Source: JAKAWQ01 sp963745975 (lineage in GTDB: Bacteria; Pseudomonadota; Alphaproteobacteria; Acetobacterales; Acetobacteraceae). Taken from it: a DNA stretch of 64,000 bases. Shown here in pieces: positions 61,031 through 64,000 of this stretch. The translations under genes were made by a program, and so were the position numbers. The stretch covers positions 434,001-498,000 of the forward strand of contig CAVUZJ010000009.1 in the NCBI GenBank assembly GCA_963745975.1. Reading direction: 5' to 3'. Positions within the stretch are counted from its first letter, which is position 1. Every line of letters begins with the position of its first letter. A model generated the notes under the pieces. The model saw nothing but the letters and a program-made list of their open reading frames with translations. It ran no database searches and was not told the origin of the DNA.

Positions 61031-62934
61031 GGCGTGGCGAGCGCGCGCGCCGCTTCGTCGAGGACCGCGAGCTGCCGCCCGACGAGCGCCGGCAGCGGAG
61101 CCTCGGTGGCGGCCGGCTCTCTTGCCTCGGCGATCGAGGATGCGAGCTGATCGAGGCGGCTGCGCAGGCGCTCGCGCCGCTCCGAGAGGTCCGGACCCGC
61201 GCCCTGGCTGATGACGGAGGCGATGCCCGCGAGGCGCCGCGCGGCGGCGGCGATGGTCATCGAAGCCGCGATCTCGTCGGCCGGATGGCGGCGGGGCTCC
61301 TCCAAGGCGCGGCGGAGCGACGCCTCGGCGTTGTTTCCCGCGAGCCCCGCGCGCCGCCGCGCCGCTTCGACCGCCGCATCGCTTGCGCGGCCCATCTTCG
61401 CATCGAGTGCGGCGATGAGGAAATCGCCGTTGGCGCTTATGTCGTTCGCGAGGCGCCGGCGGAGGTAGCGGCTCTCCCAGCTCGGCCAGAGGACGAAGGT
61501 GGCGAGCAGACCGAGCGCTGCGCCCGCGAGATTGTCGAGGACGCGCAAGCCGCCGAGCGAAGGAGCGATGACGCCGCCCTTGTCGAACAATTCGGTGATC
61601 AGAATGAAGAGCGGCGTGATGCAGAGGATGTAGATCGCGTAGCTCGCGCTCCGGAACGCCATCGCGAGGACGCTGAGCGGGATGATGACGAGCGTCATCG
61701 CGGCGGGTCCGTGGAGGATGAAGGCGGCGCCGACCGCGACGAGGCCGCCGGCGATGCTGCCGCCGACGCGCTGGATTGCCCGCTGCCAGGTCGCCGAGGG
61801 ATAGGCCTGGAGGATGATGACGGCGGTGAGGGTGATCCAGTACCCCATCTCGAGATGGAGGAAGTTGGTGATCAGCGTGAGCGCGGCGCCGGTCACCGCG
61901 AAGCGCGCGGCGTGGCGAAAGGAGAGTGAGTCAAGCGTGAGGTTGTTGCGGAGCTGATCGAGATAGCGGGACCGATCGTCCGCAGCCGGCGCGCCCGCGA
62001 AGCCTCCCGCGCCCGCGAGATGTTCTGAAGCCGCATCCATCCACGCGAGCGCATCGCCGAACGCGCGTGCGGCCGCGCCGGCTTCGGGCAAAGCGAGCGG
62101 CCGCGGCGCCGGCACGCCCCTCCCCTGCACCGCATCGGCGATTTGATCGAGCCGCCCTGCCATCGCGGCGAGCAATTCAAGCGGCACCTCGTCCGCGGGT
62201 TGGCTCTCGCGGAGCTCGCGGAGTGCCAGCAGCGCGCTCAGCGCGCGCTCGGCGTCGCCGAGCATGAGGGCGAATCGCGGCCATTGCGCGGGCCGATCGA
62301 GCATCGCGCGCGCCCGCTCGATCGCCTCGCGCACCGCGCCGGGGCGGAGGCGCGGCGGTGGGGCGATCATGTCGCGCACGAAGGCGGCCTCGGCGCGGAA
62401 GACGGCGGCCAAGGCCGCGCGGAGCGGTGCGTCGGGCGGCCCGCGCCCGATGGCGAATGCGAGCGCCATGCCCCAGAGGCCGCCGGCGAGGGTGAAGGCC
62501 GCGATCTCGATCGCCGCGTGCAGCGACGAGGGCCCGCCGAGGCCGAGGACGATCAGCACCGCGAGGGCCAGCAAATTCCCCGCACTTCCGGCCGCGTCGC
62601 CCCAGACGCGCGTGAGGATCGCGGCGAAGCACCAGAGCAGTGCGAAGGTTGCAGACATCAAAAGATGCGGGCGGGCGAGCACGGCGAGGAAGCATCCGGA
62701 AGCGGTGCCGGCGATGAAGAAGAGGATGGCACGCACGCGCGTGCGCGGCGGCCAGCCCGGATCGACCAGCGCGACCCAGAAGCCGATGAGCGCCGCCCAT
62801 GAGAGAGCAGGCTCGCGAAGCCACTCGGCCAAAAGGAGCGGGACGCTGCAGCCGAGGCCTGCGCGCAGGCCCCTCGCCAGGCTCCAGCCGCCGCGATCGA
62901 TGGAGGCCAGGGCGCGGAGGCGGTGCGCAACCAT
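61000..62934 (-). CDS. FUSC-family membrane protein
   Basis: 644 residues in the architecture of fusaric-acid resistance proteins (FUSC, AaeB-like): an N-terminal block of about six membrane segments (LSWAALIGFWVALVD to FTLAGGLWGMALAFAIG), a cytoplasmic domain of about 170 residues, then a second membrane block (FAVTGAALTLITNFLHLEMG to LVLWPSWES), and a C-terminal helical domain. These proteins export aromatic acids. No HlyD-type partner is next to it here. Confidence 0.88.
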   Translation of the reverse strand: MVAHRLRALASIDRGGWSLARGLRAGLGCSVPLLLAEWLREPALSWAALIGFWVALVDPGWPPRTRVRAILFFIAGTASGCFLAVLARPHLLMSATFALLWCFAAILTRVWGDAAGSAGNLLALAVLIVLGLGGPSSLHAAIEIAAFTLAGGLWGMALAFAIGRGPPDAPLRAALAAVFRAEAAFVRDMIAPPPRLRPGAVREAIERARAMLDRPAQWPRFALMLGDAERALSALLALRELRESQPADEVPLELLAAMAGRLDQIADAVQGRGVPAPRPLALPEAGAAARAFGDALAWMDAASEHLAGAGGFAGAPAADDRSRYLDQLRNNLTLDSLSFRHAARFAVTGAALTLITNFLHLEMGYWITLTAVIILQAYPSATWQRAIQRVGGSIAGGLVAVGAAFILHGPAAMTLVIIPLSVLAMAFRSASYAIYILCITPLFILITELFDKGGVIAPSLGGLRVLDNLAGAALGLLATFVLWPSWESRYLRRRLANDISANGDFLIAALDAKMGRASDAAVEAARRRAGLAGNNAEASLRRALEEPRRHPADEIAASMTIAAAARRLAGIASVISQGAGPDLSERRERLRSRLDQLASSIAEAREPAATEAPLPALVGRQLAVLDEAARALATPQPGSGLLSR

Positions 62935-63030
62935 GCGTTCGTTCGTCCTTCAGGGGATACTATGGAAAGGCGGACCGGCTTGCTATGGCTGGGTTCGAGC
63001 CGATCTGCGATCGAAAAGGCGGAGGAACGA

Positions 63031-64000
63031 ATGGCCGGCACGCGCGTCTATGTCTCGAATGCCGAAAGCAAGGAGATTTTCGTCCTTGACATGAATCCGG
63101 AGAGCGGCGCGCTCGCGCCGGTCGAGCGCGTGCCGGTTCCCGGCACCGATGTTCCCTCGCCCACGAGCCTGCCGATGGCGGTGAGCCCCGACCGACAATT
63201 CCTCTATGCCGCGCTGCGCAGCCCGAATTTTCCGGCCTCCAGCTTCGCGATCGACCCGGCGAGCGGGCAGCTCACGCATCTCGGCACGGTGCCGCTGGTC
63301 AGCGCCATGGCCTATCTCGTGACGGATCGCACCGGCCGGTTTCTGCTGTGCGCGTCCTATACGGATGCGAAGCTCGCGATCTACCCGCTCGACGCCGCCG
63401 GGCTGGTCGAGCCGCGCGCGACGCAGATCATGGAGACCGGGCCGAACGCGCATTGCATCGTGCTCGATGCGGCGAACCGCTTCGCCTATGCCGCCGTGCT
63501 CGGCGCGGACCATGTGATGCAGATGGTCTTCGATGCGGAGGCGGGAACGCTCTCGCCCAACGCGCCGCCGTCGATTGCGACGCGCAAGAACGCAGGCCCG
63601 CGGCATCTCGCGTTCCATCCGGACGGGCGGTTCCTCTATCTCCTCAACCAGACGGACGCAACGGTGAGCACGTACCGGATCGAGGCGGGCTCGGGGACGC
63701 TCGCGGAGATCGAGATGGTGGCGACGCTGCCTCCGCATTTTCTCGGCGAGGCGAACGCGGCCGACATTCACGCCACACCGGACGGGCGCTTCCTCTACGC
63801 GAGCGAGAGGCAGACGAGCACGCTCACCGGATTCCGGATCGATCCCGCGAACGGGCTTCTTTCTCCCATCGGGCGCTGGCCCACGGAGACGACGCCGCGC
63901 GGCTTTGCGATCGATCCGCGCGGGCGCTTCCTGCTCGCGGCGGGGCTCGATTCGAACGGGCTCAGCGTGCACGCGATCGACGTGCGCGACGGCACGCTTT
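63031..64000 (+). CDS. Lactonase family (YbhE-type beta-propeller) protein, 3' end outside window
   Basis: 323 residues visible. Repeating blade motifs (MAVSPDRQFLYAALR, HIVLD/ NAHCIVLDAANRFAYAAV, PRHLAFHPDGRFLYLLNQ, ADIHATPDGRFLYASER, GFAIDPRGRFLLAAG) show a seven-bladed propeller as in 6-phosphogluconolactonase Pgl. The ATG is preceded by GGAGGAACG. It could hydrolyse 6-phosphogluconolactone, the product of the Fgd reaction, but the genes are 50 kb apart. Nothing in sequence proves the lactone. Confidence 0.88.
   Translation, partial: MAGTRVYVSNAESKEIFVLDMNPESGALAPVERVPVPGTDVPSPTSLPMAVSPDRQFLYAALRSPNFPASSFAIDPASGQLTHLGTVPLVSAMAYLVTDRTGRFLLCASYTDAKLAIYPLDAAGLVEPRATQIMETGPNAHCIVLDAANRFAYAAVLGADHVMQMVFDAEAGTLSPNAPPSIATRKNAGPRHLAFHPDGRFLYLLNQTDATVSTYRIEAGSGTLAEIEMVATLPPHFLGEANAADIHATPDGRFLYASERQTSTLTGFRIDPANGLLSPIGRWPTETTPRGFAIDPRGRFLLAAGLDSNGLSVHAIDVRDGTL

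Noticed and set aside
63031..64000. Lactonase as dedicated partner of Fgd
   Set aside because: The biochemistry would fit, but the genes are 50 kb apart and not co-regulated by any visible signal.

Overview
The window is about 64 kb of GC-rich chromosomal DNA from an alphaproteobacterium. The evidence is the gene order of the division and cell-wall (dcw) cluster running from ftsZ to mraZ, with lpxC beyond ftsZ and the RNase P RNA gene beyond mraZ, plus an aroQ-accB-accC block. Intergenic repeats built around GGGGGCAGAGCCCCC suggest Rhodospirillales/Acetobacteraceae-like bacteria; that placement is inference.

Layout. 1-5.5 kb: minus-strand efflux operon (TetR, HlyD-type adaptor, two ABC ATPases, two ABC-2 permeases, the last cut by the window edge) behind a palindromic operator. 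5.66-6.68 kb: thiS-thiG. 6.76-9.03 kb: aroQ-accB-accC, then a convergent LOG-family gene. 9.66-10.77 kb: an intact IS630-type element. 10.85-19.05 kb: a compact coenzyme F420 locus holding CofE, CofD, CofC and the fused CofG/CofH enzyme, an F420-dependent glucose-6-phosphate dehydrogenase, two luciferase-like F420 oxidoreductases and a PPOX-fold protein. It therefore makes, reduces and uses F420. 19.1-25.0 kb: a tandem HxlR regulator and a set of CoA-type catabolic genes (acyl-CoA synthetase, crotonase, beta-hydroxyacid dehydrogenase, M24 protein). 25.2-45.3 kb: lpxC, ftsZ, ftsA, ftsQ, ddl, murB, murC, murG, ftsW, murD, mraY, murF, murE, ftsI, ftsL, rsmH and mraZ, nearly all overlapping by a few bases. 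45.6-46.0 kb: rnpB. 46.5-49.2 kb: a two-gene operon for a PaaK-type ligase and a DpgC-like cofactor-free dioxygenase. 49.2-50.4 kb: two exported proteins. 50.4-57.8 kb: a decaying accessory segment with phage-like, acetyltransferase, recombinase and HepT/MntA remnants, almost all frameshifted. 58.2-64 kb: phospholipase D, protein phosphatase, Nudix and FUSC genes and the start of a lactonase gene.

The most unusual observation is in murG. Its ATG overlaps the ftsW stop codon, as is usual in this cluster, but about 70 codons of repetitive, multi-hairpin DNA lie between that ATG and the first conserved MurG motif. The reading frame is open throughout, so the repeat appears to be translated as part of an essential enzyme. 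A second copy of the same repeat supplies the last codons of the HxlR regulator. This resembles the palindromic coding insertions known from Rickettsia, but the element here looks different.
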